64,000 nt of DNA from positions 324,789-388,788 of the forward strand of contig NZ_CH724149.1 in assembly GCF_000153185.1 (NCBI RefSeq). Reading direction: 5' to 3'. The stretch comes from Reinekea blandensis MED297. GTDB taxonomy: Bacteria; Pseudomonadota; Gammaproteobacteria; Pseudomonadales; Natronospirillaceae. The translations under genes were made by a program, and so were the position numbers. Positions 20,434 to 29,237 of this stretch are shown piece by piece; within the stretch, counting starts at the first letter, position 1; each line of letters begins with the position of its first letter. Below the pieces are notes generated by a model that was not told where the DNA came from, did not search any database, and saw nothing but the letters and a program-made list of their open reading frames with translations.

Positions 20434-21597
20434 TCATACCTGACCCTCCTCGGCGTTTTGGTAAACGCGCAGGCAGCGCCCGTTACCAGACAGGGTCCGT
20501 GCTACCGTACTGGGCATTAACAAAGCACTGATGCCGGTGTCGAGCGGTGCATTGCTCAGAGTCACTGTTCCCTCAAGGACCAGCATCAGTTCGCTTTGTG
20601 TTGTCGGTTCCAGTGATTGGACCTGTTCGTTGATCGTTAGAACTTCGCATTGGTAGTCATCGACCGGAACCGGGATTCGGTGCCGGCCGCGGCCGGAGAC
20701 CACGCGATCAATTTCGGGCGCAAAGGGTTGAAAGCGCACCGCCGTGGTCAGTTCATCCAGGTCAATGTGTTTGCAGGTCAGTCCGGCGCGCAGCACATTA
20801 TCAGAACAGGCCATTACTTCGACGGCATCGCCTTCCAGATACGCGTGAGGGATGCCTGCCGGAACAAAAAAGGATTCGCCCGGCGACAGTGAGATCGGGT
20901 TCAGCAGAATGGGCATCAGGACACCGGCGTCCCCCGGATACCATTGTGATAACTGTCTGACTAACGACAGCGTCGGGTTGGTTGATTCCACTAAGGCGAG
21001 TTGATCGACCAAGGCCGTAATGGTGCGCTGTTCCAGACTCAGAAAGAAATGGAACAGGGCTGCTAACGTCGTTTCGGTCTCGGACGTTTGGCAGCGATAG
21101 CACGCATCAACGATCGTCCGGTCGGGCAGTGTGTCGATGATTTCAAAGATATGTTCCGGTTTCCTAAAACCCACCATCGCCCGGAAAGGCGTTAAGGCGA
21201 GCAAGGTTTCGGGCTTGTGATTGGCGTCTTTGTAATTGCGTCGGCGGTCGGTGATGTCGATGCCAGCGTTCTGTTCCCGTTGAAAGCCTGCTTCGGCTTG
21301 CGATTTACTGGGGTGCACCTGAATAGACAGGGGCGAGGCAACGGACAGCAGTTTTACCAGATAGGGCAATTGACCGTCATACAGTTCATACTGCTGTAAA
21401 AACTCGGGCAGAGGTTGGGCGGTCTGCGCCACCTTGGAAGGCAGTTGTGGGTGTGCTCCGATCCAGTACTCAGCGACCGGTCGATCACCAATGAGGTCCG
21501 GACGACCAAGGAACGTGGCAATGCCATCATGGGTTCCCCAGTGATAATGCTGAACAGCATTTTCTAAAATGACATGACAGGGTGAGCGGTCAGACAT
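20434..21597 (-). CDS. manA: Mannose-6-phosphate isomerase, class I
   Basis: It interconverts mannose 6-phosphate and fructose 6-phosphate. Type I isomerase motifs are present in order: N-terminal ENAVQHYHWG, YPV-like LPYLVKLLSVASPLSIQVHP with zinc ligands, KSQAEAGF, DANHKPE with metal-binding His and Glu, and ESFFVPAGIPHAYLEGDAVEVM in the cupin core. The C-terminal cupin (ELMLVLEGTVTLS) is intact. There is no strong ribosome-binding site at 21597. It is followed without a gap by the ROK kinase, together feeding a hexose into glycolysis. An upstream hairpin separates it from the secreted propeller gene. Confidence 0.93.
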   Translation of the reverse strand: MSDRSPCHVILENAVQHYHWGTHDGIATFLGRPDLIGDRPVAEYWIGAHPQLPSKVAQTAQPLPEFLQQYELYDGQLPYLVKLLSVASPLSIQVHPSKSQAEAGFQREQNAGIDITDRRRNYKDANHKPETLLALTPFRAMVGFRKPEHIFEIIDTLPDRTIVDACYRCQTSETETTLAALFHFFLSLEQRTITALVDQLALVESTNPTLSLVRQLSQWYPGDAGVLMPILLNPISLSPGESFFVPAGIPHAYLEGDAVEVMACSDNVLRAGLTCKHIDLDELTTAVRFQPFAPEIDRVVSGRGRHRIPVPVDDYQCEVLTINEQVQSLEPTTQSELMLVLEGTVTLSNAPLDTGISALLMPSTVARTLSGNGRCLRVYQNAEEGQV

Positions 21598-21632
21598 GAG
21601 GGTGGTTCACTATGTAAAAGTTATCTGGGAAT

Positions 21633-21654
21633 GGGCGACCGTTTTGGGTCGCCC
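21633..21654 (-). terminator. Hairpin after the secreted propeller gene
   Basis: GGGCGACC and GGTCGCCC pair perfectly around a 6-base loop, 21 bases past the stop of the gene at 21675 and 36 before manA. No T-run follows on the minus strand, so partial termination is likely. Confidence 0.6.
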
Positions 21655-21674
21655 GATGGGTGTCGTGTTTTGGA

Positions 21675-23060
21675 TCAGTCCAGAACAAACCGGACCGCGT
21701 CGGCGATGGTATGGCCGGAATCGCTTGCGGCATCCAGTGTGACCCGGTTGGCATCCGAAGTACCGGCACCAAAGGTGAAGGTGCCCAGTAATTGCCAGCT
21801 GCCTCCGTTGATGGTCTGATCGCGGTAGACTTCGGTCACCTGACCCTGTGCATACACCTTGTATTTGATGTTGTCGGGGCGATTGCTGTGCGATGTCCAG
21901 CGAGCGTAAACCTTGTAAGTGGCGGTGTTCGGAAAGGTGGGGCGCCAGGATGCCCAGACGTTACTGCCACCGGCTGCATCGACGTCATAGAGGTAGTCGC
22001 TGCCCTGGTAGCCCGATGTTGAGGTGCTGCTGTTCCAGCCACTGCTGCTGGTGAGAAAGCCGGAACTGTTGTTATCTATGATCATGTCCACGGCTGGATT
22101 GGTCTCGTTGGCGTAGCCGATGTTCTGGCTCAGACGCGCGCCAACAGAATAGAACATATGCCATTGGTTATTGTCGTACACCAGATACGGTTCCGCGGCT
22201 TTGTTCTGTTCGGCCCCACCGGATGTCGGGTCATAGAACACACCCTGGTGGTTCTCCAAATTAAAGTTGGCACCGACTTCGGTGTAGTAGATGTTGCTGC
22301 TGCCGTGATAAAGCACGTAGTGCTTGCCCGCGTCCTGCCAATAAAACGCGCCGGAGATATTGCTTTGTCCATCGGGAACCGGCGACACCAGGGAGCCATC
22401 GCGCGGGGTAAAGTCTTTACCATCGTCTGAGGTGGCCAAAGCGATTTTTCGCTGGCCGCCGTCATTGACCATCAACACCATCGTGTACCGGTCACCCCAG
22501 GTTGGGATTTCATAGTCGAACACCCGCGCATAGGACGTCTCGGAAATCGAAGTGCTGAAACCGGCGTTATGAAAATCGGCGGTTGTCACGGCAACGTTGT
22601 CCTGCGCGATGTTCCAGTTCAGTCCATCCCAGGACCAGGCCCAGCGAGTGGTGTTGTTTTCTCCGTGGTAATACATGAAAAATTTACCGTACTCTTCCAT
22701 CCAGACCACATTCGGGCTCGAGATGTGGCTGACATTCCAGCGGGACGGTTCATTGTTCGAAATCAGTGGCAAGTTGCTGTACTCAGTGTATGGGCCTTCG
22801 ATGGTGTTCGAATAAGCCACCGCAATACCACCCGGGGCATCATGCGGTGCGTAGTAAAGGTAATAGTTCCCAAGGGCACCGCTGATGTGGTCGGTCACCT
22901 TTAACAAGCTGGGAAAAATGACCTCGTCAGTCGGGTTGTAGTTCAGTGTGTCAGTGTTGATGACCACGCCCTGATGGTAGAACGTCGGTTTGGCAGCGAA
23001 GGCCAAGGTGGCCGTCAGACTGAGGGCACTGCAGAGCAGGGCGGACAGTTGTTTTTTCAT
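21675..23060 (-). CDS. Secreted five-bladed propeller protein with golvesin/Xly-type C-terminal domain
   Basis: ATG 23060 is preferred: it begins a Sec signal peptide (cleavage after LAFA) and has GGAG about 9 bases upstream; the frame is open to 23117. Residues about 22-325 look like the five-bladed propeller of GH43/GH117/GH130-related glycoside hydrolases, with repeated YYLYYAPHD, FFMYYHGEN, HYVLYHGSS and HMFYSVG blade strands. Catalytic residues could not be fixed by reading. Residues about 335-461 match the golvesin/Xly carbohydrate-binding-like domain: DNNSSGF, YQGSDYLYDVDA, ATYKVYARWTS and SWQLLGTFTF. A 16-bp perfect palindrome 119 bases upstream suggests control by the adjacent LacI protein. 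Substrate unknown; a mannose- or xanthan-like glycan is a guess from neighbours. Confidence 0.75.
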   Translation of the reverse strand: MKKQLSALLCSALSLTATLAFAAKPTFYHQGVVINTDTLNYNPTDEVIFPSLLKVTDHISGALGNYYLYYAPHDAPGGIAVAYSNTIEGPYTEYSNLPLISNNEPSRWNVSHISSPNVVWMEEYGKFFMYYHGENNTTRWAWSWDGLNWNIAQDNVAVTTADFHNAGFSTSISETSYARVFDYEIPTWGDRYTMVLMVNDGGQRKIALATSDDGKDFTPRDGSLVSPVPDGQSNISGAFYWQDAGKHYVLYHGSSNIYYTEVGANFNLENHQGVFYDPTSGGAEQNKAAEPYLVYDNNQWHMFYSVGARLSQNIGYANETNPAVDMIIDNNSSGFLTSSSGWNSSTSTSGYQGSDYLYDVDAAGGSNVWASWRPTFPNTATYKVYARWTSHSNRPDNIKYKVYAQGQVTEVYRDQTINGGSWQLLGTFTFGAGTSDANRVTLDAASDSGHTIADAVRFVLD

Positions 23061-23178
23061 GAGTGTGACTCCGTTTTGGTAGGTCTCATGAAAACCGGAT
23101 CGATGCATGGTTTTCATTATTTTTGTATTTATGAGCTTGAGTCGATCAGCGCACCGTCAGTCTGTTCTTTGACTAAAT

Positions 23179-23194
23179 GATTATGCGCATAATC
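23179..23194. promoter_or_regulatory. LacI-type operator 1 (perfect palindrome)
   Basis: GATTATGCGCATAATC is a 16-base perfect dyad with a central CG, the form bound by LacI/GalR proteins. It lies 119 bases upstream of the secreted propeller gene. Its left half recurs at 23499 and 24669. Confidence 0.78.
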
Positions 23195-23498
23195 TTTTAA
23201 TTACCTTACGGTTCGATTCTTAGGTTGTCAAATGATCAGGATTAATCAGGCGCGGTTTGGTATGGGATAGGGGCTTTTAGATCAAGAAAAGCGGTAGTTT
23301 GAGCTTTTTTAGGTGAGTAGGGTTTAAATAAATTATTGATTTATAAAGGTTTATTTGGTTTTAGTGAACGATCGGCTAAGAGCTGTAAGTTGGCAGTCGT
23401 ATACTGAAGGGGCGGAGAGCTTGTTCGGGTGTAACGTACGGTTTAGGTGGTTTCTATTGCTTATTTGAGATTTTTTCCGTGCGGGACTTGCTAAAATT

Positions 23499-23514
23499 GA
23501 TTACGCGCTTTATC
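23499..23514. promoter_or_regulatory. LacI-type operator 2
   Basis: GATTACGCGCTTTATC differs by one base from the site at 24669 and pairs at six of eight dyad positions. It lies 39 bases upstream of the LacI-family start, where it could mediate autoregulation. Confidence 0.65.
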
Positions 23515-23553
23515 ATTTTTTCATCAAGTTAATTTGCAGAGTGCCACAGTCGC

Positions 23554-24603
23554 ATGAAGGACACAAAGAAACGCCCAACTCAAGCCGATGTTGCCCGACT
23601 GGCCAAAGTCTCCTCGGCCGTTGTGTCTGCTGTGGTGTCCAAAGGCGACTCCAGTAATATCCGTGTGGGTGAAGAAACCCGGGAGCGCGTTCTGAAAGCC
23701 ATCAAGGAGTTGGGCTATGTGCCCAATATGGTGGCGCAGTCTCTGGCGGGAGGTCGCAAGAAAATTATCGGCCTGTTCAGTTTCGAGTCGGTGTTTCCAA
23801 AAGACCCGAACGACTTTTTCCGTGATTTTCTGTTGGGTGTTGAAACGGCGGCTGAAACCATGGGCTACGACCTGCTGCTTTATACCTCGTCGAAAAACCG
23901 TAACCAACAGAAGCGGATTTATGAAAACGACGTGAATCGCCTGGTGATGGCCGATGGGGCCATTCTGTTCGGACGGGATCCCAATCCGAAAGAACTGATT
24001 CGGTTACAGAAGGATGGTTACCGGTTTGTTTATATCGGCCGGCAGGACCTGAAGACGCCCATCAGTTATGTCGCCGCCGACTACACCGGCGCAACCTGCG
24101 AGTTGTGTGAGCACCTTTACGAACTTGGTCACCGTAAGTTTCTGTACGTTGGCGACGTGCCGTTGGTGGAGCGTCGACTGGATCGAGAGCAGGGTTTTAA
24201 ACAGTTCCTGCAAGATCATCAGTTGGATGAACGCCACAACCGGATCGAACGGGGAAACACCGACACCTTTGTCGCCGAGCTGGTGGAGCGGATCAACGCC
24301 GATCAGTTGACGGCTGTTCTTGTCGAAGAAACCCCAGTGGCTGAACAGCTGGTTGATCGGCTGGCACAGCAGGGGAAACGTGTACCGGACGATATCTCTA
24401 TCGCTATCTTGGGTGAACCTATGGGTGCGATGGACCTGTCCATCGAGTGGAGCGGATTCGATGTTCCTAAAGTCAATATGGGTCACCAGGCGTTTGTATC
24501 ATTAATACAGATGATCGATGCCAACCTGACCAACTCAAAAGTTCAACTGACGCTGCCGTGTGAGCTGCGTCTTGGAAAGACCCTCGGGCCTGCCCCGATT
24601 TAA
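23554..24603 (+). CDS. LacI-family transcriptional regulator
   Basis: The N-terminal helix-turn-helix is TQADVARLAKVSSAVVSAVV, followed by the hinge ERVLKAIKELGYVPNMVAQSL. The rest is a sugar-binding periplasmic-like domain (IIGLFSFESVF, TPISYVAADYTGA, GHRKFLYVGD). The second recognition helix reads SSAVVSAVV; the usual SPATVSRVL Arg is replaced, which should give its own operator preference. No strong ribosome-binding site is seen. The gene is followed 63 bases later by the first sugar-binding protein gene. Three similar 16-bp sites nearby are its likely operators, so it probably represses this import and breakdown locus until a sugar is present. Confidence 0.9.
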   Translation: MKDTKKRPTQADVARLAKVSSAVVSAVVSKGDSSNIRVGEETRERVLKAIKELGYVPNMVAQSLAGGRKKIIGLFSFESVFPKDPNDFFRDFLLGVETAAETMGYDLLLYTSSKNRNQQKRIYENDVNRLVMADGAILFGRDPNPKELIRLQKDGYRFVYIGRQDLKTPISYVAADYTGATCELCEHLYELGHRKFLYVGDVPLVERRLDREQGFKQFLQDHQLDERHNRIERGNTDTFVAELVERINADQLTAVLVEETPVAEQLVDRLAQQGKRVPDDISIAILGEPMGAMDLSIEWSGFDVPKVNMGHQAFVSLIQMIDANLTNSKVQLTLPCELRLGKTLGPAPI

Positions 24604-24666
24604 TCATCAATAAAAAACTCAGAGCGAGCTCAGCGCTTGTAGTAACAAAAACAATTAGAGGACTTA

Positions 24667-25923
24667 ATGATTATGCGCTTTATCAAACTCACCACCGCCG
24701 CTCTGGCTCTCGGCATGACCGCCGGGGTAAGCCAGGCTGACGATTTGCGTTTTACCGTATGGACGGGCAGTGAAGCCCATCTGTCGATGCTGAACGAATT
24801 TGCCGACGGTTTTAAAGCGACGCATCCGAATACCAATATCACTTTCGAAACCATCCCGTTTGCCGATTACGTGCAGAAAATTTCCCTGCAGATCGGTGGT
24901 GGTAATCCGCCGGACATGGGCTGGATGCTGGAAGGTACGGCACCCACCTTTATTCAATCTAATATCCTGGCCGATGTCAGCGACACACTGCAGGCGACCG
25001 CGAACTACAACTTTGAGGATTTGTCACCTTCAGCAATGGGTTTGTGGCAGAAAGACGATGCCGTCTACGGGGTTCCGTTCTCAACCTCACCGTTTGTGAT
25101 TTTCTATAACCAGAGCCTGTTGGATGCCGCCGGTCTGGACAATCCGAATGAACTGCACGCCAAAGGCGAATGGACCTGGGGTGCGCTGCGTGACATGGCC
25201 GATACCCTTGCGGACGCTGAACAGGGTATTTATGGCTTTGAAACCATGGACGGCCAGGGTTATGACGGGCGCGTGTGGGAAGTGCTGGTGCCGTTGGTGC
25301 GATCCTACGGTGGCGACGTCTGGCAGGGCGATACCTGCACGTTGAACTCAGCAACGGCGGTTGAGGCCGTTCAGGTGTATCACGACATGATCTTTAAAGA
25401 TCAATCGGCGGTCCCTCCGGGAGAAATGGGCGACTTCTTTAATGGTAAGGCCGCCCTGACCTATACGCAGATTTCCCGCGCGTCAAAATTGGATGAGGCT
25501 GACTTTGACTGGGGTATTGCACCCATGCCATCTGGTAAAGCGGGTAGCGCCCCCATCATTGGTCAGGCCGCAGTTGTCGTCTTTAAAGACAGTCCAAACC
25601 GGGCGTTGGCTGAAGAGTTTCTGGCTTACATGACCAACGAAGCGGGTGTCGCACGTATGGCTGAGTTCTTCCCGCCGGCACGTGCCTCGGTCTTGGGGTC
25701 GGATGCTTTCCTGAACTCAAACAGCCGGCTGACGCCGTCCGCCATGCGCATTGTGGCGAATGAAATCAATAACGGCAGCGTTATGCCGTCTCATGTCAAC
25801 ATGCCGGTCATTAAATCGGCGACACGGGGAACCTTCGACAAGTTGTGGAAAGCGGATGCGGACATCGAAGCGGTGTTTACGGAAGCCTGTTCTCGAATCA
25901 ACAAACAACTGACTCGAAAATAA
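24667..25923 (+). CDS. ABC sugar transporter, periplasmic binding protein
   Basis: A family 1 extracellular solute-binding protein. ATG 24667 has GAGG 5 bases upstream and starts a signal peptide ending VSQA. Typical features are FTVWTGSEAHLSMLNEF at the mature start, ITFETIPFADYVQKI, PDMGWM, AVYGVPFSTSPFVIFYN and, near the end, FFPPARASVLGS. It delivers an oligosaccharide or sugar to the two permeases encoded next. The gene is the first in a run of four closely spaced genes, and an operator-like sequence overlaps its start codon. A second, related binding protein lies at 29238. Confidence 0.92.
   Translation: MIMRFIKLTTAALALGMTAGVSQADDLRFTVWTGSEAHLSMLNEFADGFKATHPNTNITFETIPFADYVQKISLQIGGGNPPDMGWMLEGTAPTFIQSNILADVSDTLQATANYNFEDLSPSAMGLWQKDDAVYGVPFSTSPFVIFYNQSLLDAAGLDNPNELHAKGEWTWGALRDMADTLADAEQGIYGFETMDGQGYDGRVWEVLVPLVRSYGGDVWQGDTCTLNSATAVEAVQVYHDMIFKDQSAVPPGEMGDFFNGKAALTYTQISRASKLDEADFDWGIAPMPSGKAGSAPIIGQAAVVVFKDSPNRALAEEFLAYMTNEAGVARMAEFFPPARASVLGSDAFLNSNSRLTPSAMRIVANEINNGSVMPSHVNMPVIKSATRGTFDKLWKADADIEAVFTEACSRINKQLTRK
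24669..24684. promoter_or_regulatory. LacI-type operator 3, overlapping the binding-protein start
   Basis: GATTATGCGCTTTATC begins two bases inside the ATG of the solute-binding protein gene. It shares its first ten bases with operator 1 and fifteen of sixteen with operator 2. Repression by blocking elongation or initiation would fit, but coding constraint could also explain part of it. Confidence 0.55.
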
Positions 25924-25935
25924 CCCCATCACTGC

Positions 25936-25962
25936 GACCGGCAGCGGTGAATGCTGTCGGTC
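25936..25962 (+). terminator. Intercistronic hairpin between binding protein and permease genes
   Basis: GACCGGCAG and CTGTCGGTC pair with one mismatch around a 9-base loop, 12 bases after the binding-protein stop. No T-run follows. Such stems between malE-like and malF-like genes commonly protect the upstream message and lower permease expression. Confidence 0.6.
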
Positions 25963-25986
25963 GTCCTTAAAACGTTTGGTGATCTG

Positions 25987-26883
25987 ATGTCTGCACTTGT
26001 CTCACAGAAAAAGAATCTGTTTTCCGGAGAAACGCTGTCGGGATGGCTGTTTATCAGCCCGATGATGTTTGGCTTTCTTTGCTTTTTTATTATTCCGGTG
26101 ATTGCTATTTTTGGCTATTCGGTCACTGAGTGGAACATTTTAAGCCAGGATTCAACGTTCGTTGGTCTGCAGAACTACCAGGAAATCTTTACTGAAAATG
26201 AAGAGTTCTGGTTGGTGGTTCGTAACTCTTTGGTCTTTGCCGGTGGCTTGGTGCCATTGAACATCGCACTGGCTTTGGTTTTGGCCCTGGCGTTGAATCA
26301 GAAATTTACCGGCGTGGTGTTTTTCCGCACCGTGTATTTTGCACCGGTGATTACCGCGGGAGCGGCCTGGGCGATTGTCTGGTCGTTTCTTCTGCAGAAA
26401 GAATCCGGTGGGGTTAACCAGCTGTTGGCGTTAATTGGCATTGATGGGCCAAACTGGTTGCGTGAACCGAACTGGGCCATGTTTGCCGTCATCATGACCC
26501 GGGTTATCAAAAACGTGGGGCTGAACATGATTTTGTATCTGGCGGCGCTGCAATCCATTTCTCCTGATTACGTCGAAGCATCGTCCCTGGATGGTGCCAC
26601 ACCTTGGCAACGGTTCCGCCACATCATCTGGCCGCTGTTGGCGCCGACGACGTTGGTAATTTCCATCGTGACGGTTGTTGGTTCGCTGAAAGTCTTTGAC
26701 CACATCTATCTGATGACTGGTGGCGGGCCCGAAAGCGGCACCTTGGTTTTGGCGTATTACATCTATGAACGTGCGTTTGAGTTTTTTGAAATCGGCTATG
26801 CCAGCGCTTTGGCGGTCATCCTGTTTGTTTTGACGTTGGTGTTAACCGTCGGTCAGTGGCTACTGAAGCAGAAGGAGCAATAA
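25987..26883 (+). CDS. ABC sugar transporter permease (MalF/UgpA type)
   Basis: An inner-membrane permease with six hydrophobic helices: GWLFISPMMFGFLCFFI opens the core and LAVILFVLTLVLTVG is near the end. The ATPase-contact EAA loop reads YVEASSLDGATPWQRFRHII. ATG 25987, with GGTGA just upstream, is favoured over ATG 25951, which lies in the preceding hairpin. It pairs with the permease encoded immediately downstream. No ATPase is encoded in the locus. Confidence 0.93.
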   Translation: MSALVSQKKNLFSGETLSGWLFISPMMFGFLCFFIIPVIAIFGYSVTEWNILSQDSTFVGLQNYQEIFTENEEFWLVVRNSLVFAGGLVPLNIALALVLALALNQKFTGVVFFRTVYFAPVITAGAAWAIVWSFLLQKESGGVNQLLALIGIDGPNWLREPNWAMFAVIMTRVIKNVGLNMILYLAALQSISPDYVEASSLDGATPWQRFRHIIWPLLAPTTLVISIVTVVGSLKVFDHIYLMTGGGPESGTLVLAYYIYERAFEFFEIGYASALAVILFVLTLVLTVGQWLLKQKEQ

Positions 26884-26884
26884 G

Positions 26885-27778
26885 ATGAGTACCCTGGTCT
26901 TTTCCAAATCGAATCGCAAAGATGCCGCGATGACGGATGTCCCCTGGAAGCGTTACCTGAATCGGGTGCTTTGGTATGCCACGCTGTTAGGGGTATCGGT
27001 GCCTTTTGTATTTCCGTTCATCTGGATGGTGTCAGGTTCACTGAAGAGTCAAAGTGAAATTACCGCGTTTCCACCGACCATCATTCCGGAAACGTTTCGC
27101 TGGGAGAACTATGTCGAAATTTTTCAATACCAGCCTTTCGCACAGCAGTATTTTAATTCGTTGTACATAGCGGTGGTGGTGACGATCTCAATTATGTTTG
27201 TCGCCTCGCTGGCAGGTTACGCCTTTGCCAAAATCAAGTTCAAAGGTGCAAATCTGGTGTTTCTGTTGCTGCTCAGTGGGCTGATGATGCCGGAAGAGGT
27301 CACCATTATCCCAAACTTCTTTGCCATGTCGACATTGAATCTGATGAACTCGCATGTGCCGTTGATTTTGCTTCCGGTGTTTGGCTCTCAGGGCATTATC
27401 GCAACGTTTCTGATGCGCCAGTTCTTTATGTCGATTCCGAACGAAGTCGAAGAAGCCGGCATTATGGATGGCCTGTCCCGATTTGGCGTGTTCTGGCGCA
27501 TTGCGCTTCCGCTATCCGGTCCGGCGCTGGCGGCGGTGGCAATCCTGTCTTTCCTGCATTCCTGGAATCTGCTTCTTGAACCACTGGTGTTTGTCAGTGA
27601 TCTCGACAAGTTTACCGTGCCCCTGGCACTGAATAATTTTTCCGATGCCTACGGTTTACCGTTGTGGCATTTACAGATGGCGGCAACATCGCTTGCGGTG
27701 ATTCCGGTGTTATTGATTTACGTTATCGCGCAGCGACACATTGTGCAGAGCTTTGCGATGACCGGCGTTAAAGGATAA
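26885..27778 (+). CDS. ABC sugar transporter permease (MalG/UgpE type)
   Basis: The partner permease. It begins one base after the previous stop, with AGGAG inside the upstream coding end. Six hydrophobic helices are present (LGVSVPFVFPFIWMVSGSLK first), with the EAA loop EVEEAGIMDGLSRFGVFWRI for contact with an ATPase. The next gene follows after three bases, so translation is probably coupled. Confidence 0.93.
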   Translation: MSTLVFSKSNRKDAAMTDVPWKRYLNRVLWYATLLGVSVPFVFPFIWMVSGSLKSQSEITAFPPTIIPETFRWENYVEIFQYQPFAQQYFNSLYIAVVVTISIMFVASLAGYAFAKIKFKGANLVFLLLLSGLMMPEEVTIIPNFFAMSTLNLMNSHVPLILLPVFGSQGIIATFLMRQFFMSIPNEVEEAGIMDGLSRFGVFWRIALPLSGPALAAVAILSFLHSWNLLLEPLVFVSDLDKFTVPLALNNFSDAYGLPLWHLQMAATSLAVIPVLLIYVIAQRHIVQSFAMTGVKG

Positions 27779-27781
27779 AAG

Positions 27782-29143
27782 ATGAAAGTAGAACAGTACG
27801 ATGTCGTTGTCGTAGGTGGTGGCCCCTCGGGTGTCATGGCGGCGGTGCAATCTGCTCGAGCCGGAGCAAAAACCCTGTTGATTGAACGCGGTGGCTTTTT
27901 AGGTGGTTCGTTGACCATGATGGGCGTCAGTCCGATGATGACGTTTCACAATCCTGGCGGCGATCAGGTCGTGTTCGGGCTGGCCCAGGAATTGGTTGAT
28001 AAACTGATCGCCATGGATGCGTCACCGGGGCATGTGATCGATTCGATCACCTATTGCTCAACCGTGACGCCCTTTGATGCCGAGGCGATGAAAATAGCCA
28101 TGGAAACCATGGTCATCGACGCCGGTGCGGACATTCTTTACCACTCCATGCTGGCCTCGGTTTCGTTTGACCAGTCCAGGGTGCAAAAAGTCACTGTCTG
28201 TAATAAAGCCGGCTTGGTGGATATTGTCGGCCAATATTTTATTGACGCGACGGGTGATGGGGATCTTGCCAATCAGGCCGGCATTATGCAGAAAAAAGGC
28301 CGGGAGACTGACGAAGCCACGCAACCGATGACAATGAATCTGAAGATTTCTGGTGTGGATGTCGATCGTATTCGGGAAGATGTATACGCCAACCCGGACA
28401 ATTACGAGTTTGACCTCGGCGTCGAAGAAGGCATTAAGCGGCTCAAGGAAACAAAGCGATTAAGTTTGAAGGCGTTTTCTAAAACCTGGCCGGCTTATCG
28501 TGATCAACATCAGTTGGGTATTCCACGAGAGTTTATTCTGTTCTTTGAAACCAACGAGCCGGGTACCGTGGTTTGTAATTCCTCTCGGATTCAGGGTATG
28601 GACGGCACTAATCCGTTCGACATGACCCGGGCCGAAGTTGAAGGGCGGCGCCAGTGCTATGAGATTTTCAAGTTCCTGAAATCTGAAGCCATAGGCTTTG
28701 AAAACGCCCGATTGGTTTCAACACCCTATCAGGTGGGTGTGCGGGAAACCCGCCGATCGATCGGGGATTACGTGTTAACCGCCAGCGATTTGCTGGAGCA
28801 GCGACCGTTTGACGATGTGGTCGCGTTTGGTGCCTATCCGATCGATATCCACTCACCTGATAAAATCGAAACGGTATCCACTCACTTGCAGCCTGATCAT
28901 GTTTATAACATCCCGATGCGAACGCTATTCACCGGCAAGGTCGATAACCTGGTGTTCAGTGGTCGTTCGATCAGTGCGGATCATGAGGCTTTCGCCGCCA
29001 TTCGGGTGACCCCGATTGCGATGTCTATCGGACAAGCCAGTGGCGCGGTAGCGGCCGTTGCCGCTCGTCATCACTGTGCGGTGAATCGCGTTCCTTACGA
29101 AGAGGTTAAACAGGCACTGAAAGAAAATGGTGTCCGGCTTTAA
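27782..29143 (+). CDS. FAD-dependent oxidoreductase (FAD_oxidored family)
   Basis: A flavoprotein of the PF12831 type. The dinucleotide fold DVVVVGGGPSGVMAAVQSA with IERGGFLGG is at residues about 7-45; YFIDATGDGDLANQAG follows at about 150, and IRVTPIAMSIGQASGAVAA closes the FAD site. There is no signal peptide, so it works in the cytoplasm. It starts 3 bases after the permease gene, making it part of the import operon. Members of this family are often annotated as FAD oxidoreductases, some of them joined to golvesin/Xly domains, which also occur in the divergent secreted protein here. A role in oxidising an imported sugar derivative is inferred. A terminator follows. Confidence 0.85.
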   Translation: MKVEQYDVVVVGGGPSGVMAAVQSARAGAKTLLIERGGFLGGSLTMMGVSPMMTFHNPGGDQVVFGLAQELVDKLIAMDASPGHVIDSITYCSTVTPFDAEAMKIAMETMVIDAGADILYHSMLASVSFDQSRVQKVTVCNKAGLVDIVGQYFIDATGDGDLANQAGIMQKKGRETDEATQPMTMNLKISGVDVDRIREDVYANPDNYEFDLGVEEGIKRLKETKRLSLKAFSKTWPAYRDQHQLGIPREFILFFETNEPGTVVCNSSRIQGMDGTNPFDMTRAEVEGRRQCYEIFKFLKSEAIGFENARLVSTPYQVGVRETRRSIGDYVLTASDLLEQRPFDDVVAFGAYPIDIHSPDKIETVSTHLQPDHVYNIPMRTLFTGKVDNLVFSGRSISADHEAFAAIRVTPIAMSIGQASGAVAAVAARHHCAVNRVPYEEVKQALKENGVRL

Positions 29144-29184
29144 TCGCCCTACAACTCTGGAGTCAGCAATACTCTGACGTGTTT

Positions 29185-29210
29185 GACGGTGCCCGGCACC
29201 GTCTTTTTTT
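29185..29210 (+). terminator. Intrinsic terminator after the FAD oxidoreductase gene
   Basis: GACGGTGC and GCACCGTC form a perfect stem on a three-base loop, followed by seven T. It separates the transport operon from the second binding-protein gene, whose ATG is only 28 bases further on, so that gene probably depends on read-through. Confidence 0.9.
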
Positions 29211-29237
29211 ATGAACCGAAAAGAGGGAGCATTCACG

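Larger units (their letters stand above)
23061..23553. other. Divergent control region of the sugar locus
   Basis: This A+T-rich gap of nearly 500 bases holds two LacI-type operator candidates (23179-23194 and 23499-23514). No gene is supported inside it. Promoters for both the secreted propeller gene and lacI-type gene should lie here. Confidence 0.6.
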
